64,000 nucleotides of DNA, taken from contig JALHPU010000012.1 in the NCBI GenBank assembly GCA_022842325.1, positions 1-64,000 on the forward strand, in the 5' to 3' direction. The position numbers and the translations under genes are program-made. This document shows, piece by piece, positions 63,555 to 64,000 of the stretch. This DNA comes from Sulfuritalea sp. (GTDB lineage Bacteria > Pseudomonadota > Gammaproteobacteria > Burkholderiales > Rhodocyclaceae). The notes beneath the pieces are model-generated. The model made no database searches, was not told the origin of the DNA, and worked only from the letters and a program-made list of their open reading frames with translations. Each line of letters opens with the position of its first letter. The first letter of the stretch is position 1.

Positions 63555-64000
63555 TCATGGAACCAATCGATGGTAAACGTCCTCGGGGTAAGCGAACGAA
63601 AACCCCAGCGAGGCGTACAAATTGATCACGGGCATATTTGCAGCGGAAATTGAACTTTGAACTTTCTCGTAACCTAATGCGAATAATTTGACGCAGATAG
63701 CGCTCCACCAGTACTTGGATAAGCCTTGGCCACGATACTGCTCTTTAACGGCGTGTAGAGTTAGTGCATTTGAGTGGCAACCGATGAAGCCGGCCAACAC
63801 GCCCTGCCAGTACAGTCCCCATACCTCGTTTGAATCAAGTAACTGCCCCAGCCATTGACCATATCGCTTTTCAGCATGACGGCGCGCTAGGTTGAAGTCA
63901 CGGTGAAACCTTCCGTGAACAAAGGCACCCTCGCTGATCTGCAGGATTTGCTCGGGATCGACGTCTTGCGACACCGTTGCGTCGACATGTTCGGAGGCAC
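63555..64000 (-). CDS. GNAT acetyltransferase, WecD/RffC-like (N-terminus outside window)
   Basis: The frame is open from the window edge to a stop at 63555, so the N-terminal part is missing here. ILQISEGAFVHGRFHRDFNL matches the GRFHxD hallmark of dTDP-4-amino-4,6-dideoxygalactose acetyltransferases. The acetyl-CoA site follows (LHAVKEQYRGQGLSKYWWSA), with INLYASLGFSFAYPEDVYHR at the end. With the WecE-type transaminase it would complete dTDP-Fuc4NAc. An internal GTG at 63974 is a possible but unlikely start. Confidence 0.8.
   Translation of the reverse strand, partial: ASEHVDATVSQDVDPEQILQISEGAFVHGRFHRDFNLARRHAEKRYGQWLGQLLDSNEVWGLYWQGVLAGFIGCHSNALTLHAVKEQYRGQGLSKYWWSAICVKLFALGYEKVQSSISAANMPVINLYASLGFSFAYPEDVYHRLVP

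Noticed and set aside
63457-63708. Frame overlapping and extending beyond the acetyltransferase end, possible frameshifted continuation
   Set aside because: The acetyltransferase already ends at the normal GNAT position (VYHRLVP), and the extension has no family resemblance.

Overview
The window reads as a chromosome segment of a high-GC betaproteobacterium. The gene orders yebC/ruvCAB/ybgC-tolQRAB-pal-cpoB, lolB-ispE-tRNA-Gln-prs-rplY-pth-ychF, rsmD-coaD-fdx-mutM and ftsY-ftsE-ftsX-rpoH, together with a CtaG-type aa3 oxidase operon, are what I know from Rhodocyclales and neighbouring Nitrosomonadales (Sterolibacteriaceae-like). That placement is inference from gene order and protein style, not a database match. 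Coding density is very high, start codons often overlap the previous stop (ATGA or GTGA), and no stretch of more than 300 bases lacks a gene.

Layout. 0-9.3 kb: a HerA-like ATPase cut by the window edge, yebC, an LHPP-type HAD phosphatase, a periplasmic Bcp peroxiredoxin with a premature in-frame stop, an EamA exporter, and ruvC-ruvA-ruvB. A glycosyltransferase lies between ruvC and ruvA, and a methyltransferase-like/DUF707-like fusion follows ruvB. 9.3-15.1 kb: the Tol-Pal envelope operon, with an unusual insertion and a 24-bp inverted repeat covering the tolR start, then queE. 15.1-24.9 kb: tRNA modification (gluQ), thioredoxin, a truncated-looking PAS membrane protein, translation and PRPP genes, tRNA-Gln(TTG), ispE, lolB and a TPR protein. 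25-34 kb: mutM, ferredoxin, coaD, rsmD, a pair of M16 peptidases, ftsY/ftsE/ftsX, and rpoH preceded by a perfect CIRCE operator. 34-42 kb: the cytochrome c oxidase operon on the minus strand (coxB with a fused cytochrome c domain, coxA, a 38-residue assembly protein, ctaG, a DUF2970-like gene, coxC, surf1, cyoE, sco). 42-52 kb: mpl, a TlpA-like thioredoxin, aroQ, accB-accC (with a duplicated accC start between them), prmA, a zinc-ribbon membrane protein, a PfkB kinase, a glycine-zipper lipoprotein, apaH and a GT9 glycosyltransferase. 52.6-64 kb: a minus-strand surface-polysaccharide cluster that is visibly more AT-rich towards the right edge.

How the genes fit together. Envelope maintenance (TolQRAB-Pal-CpoB, LolB, FtsEX, Mpl), respiration (the oxidase and its copper and heme insertion factors) and surface glycan synthesis dominate. 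In the last cluster a PglF-type 4,6-dehydratase and a WecA/WbpL-type phosphosugar transferase would start a lipid-linked glycan, and three glycosyltransferase-like proteins would extend it. A WecE/RffA-type aminotransferase and a WecD/RffC-type N-acetyltransferase (cut by the window end) point to a dTDP-4-acetamido-4,6-dideoxygalactose residue. Methyltransferases and a small SMR/ArnE-like membrane protein complete it.

The most unusual points are regulatory or scar-like. (1) An FNR/Anr box has a well-placed -10 on the strand opposite to coxB and mpl, suggesting an unannotated anaerobic RNA. (2) A 42-codon leader frame that begins like accC lies between accB and accC. (3) A 24-bp inverted repeat hides the tolR start. 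(4) A CIRCE operator lies over the rpoH promoter. (5) bcp carries a premature stop. (6) Short dispersed repeats sit inside protein linkers. (7) A polysaccharide GT-B-like protein carries a conserved-looking Cys cluster.
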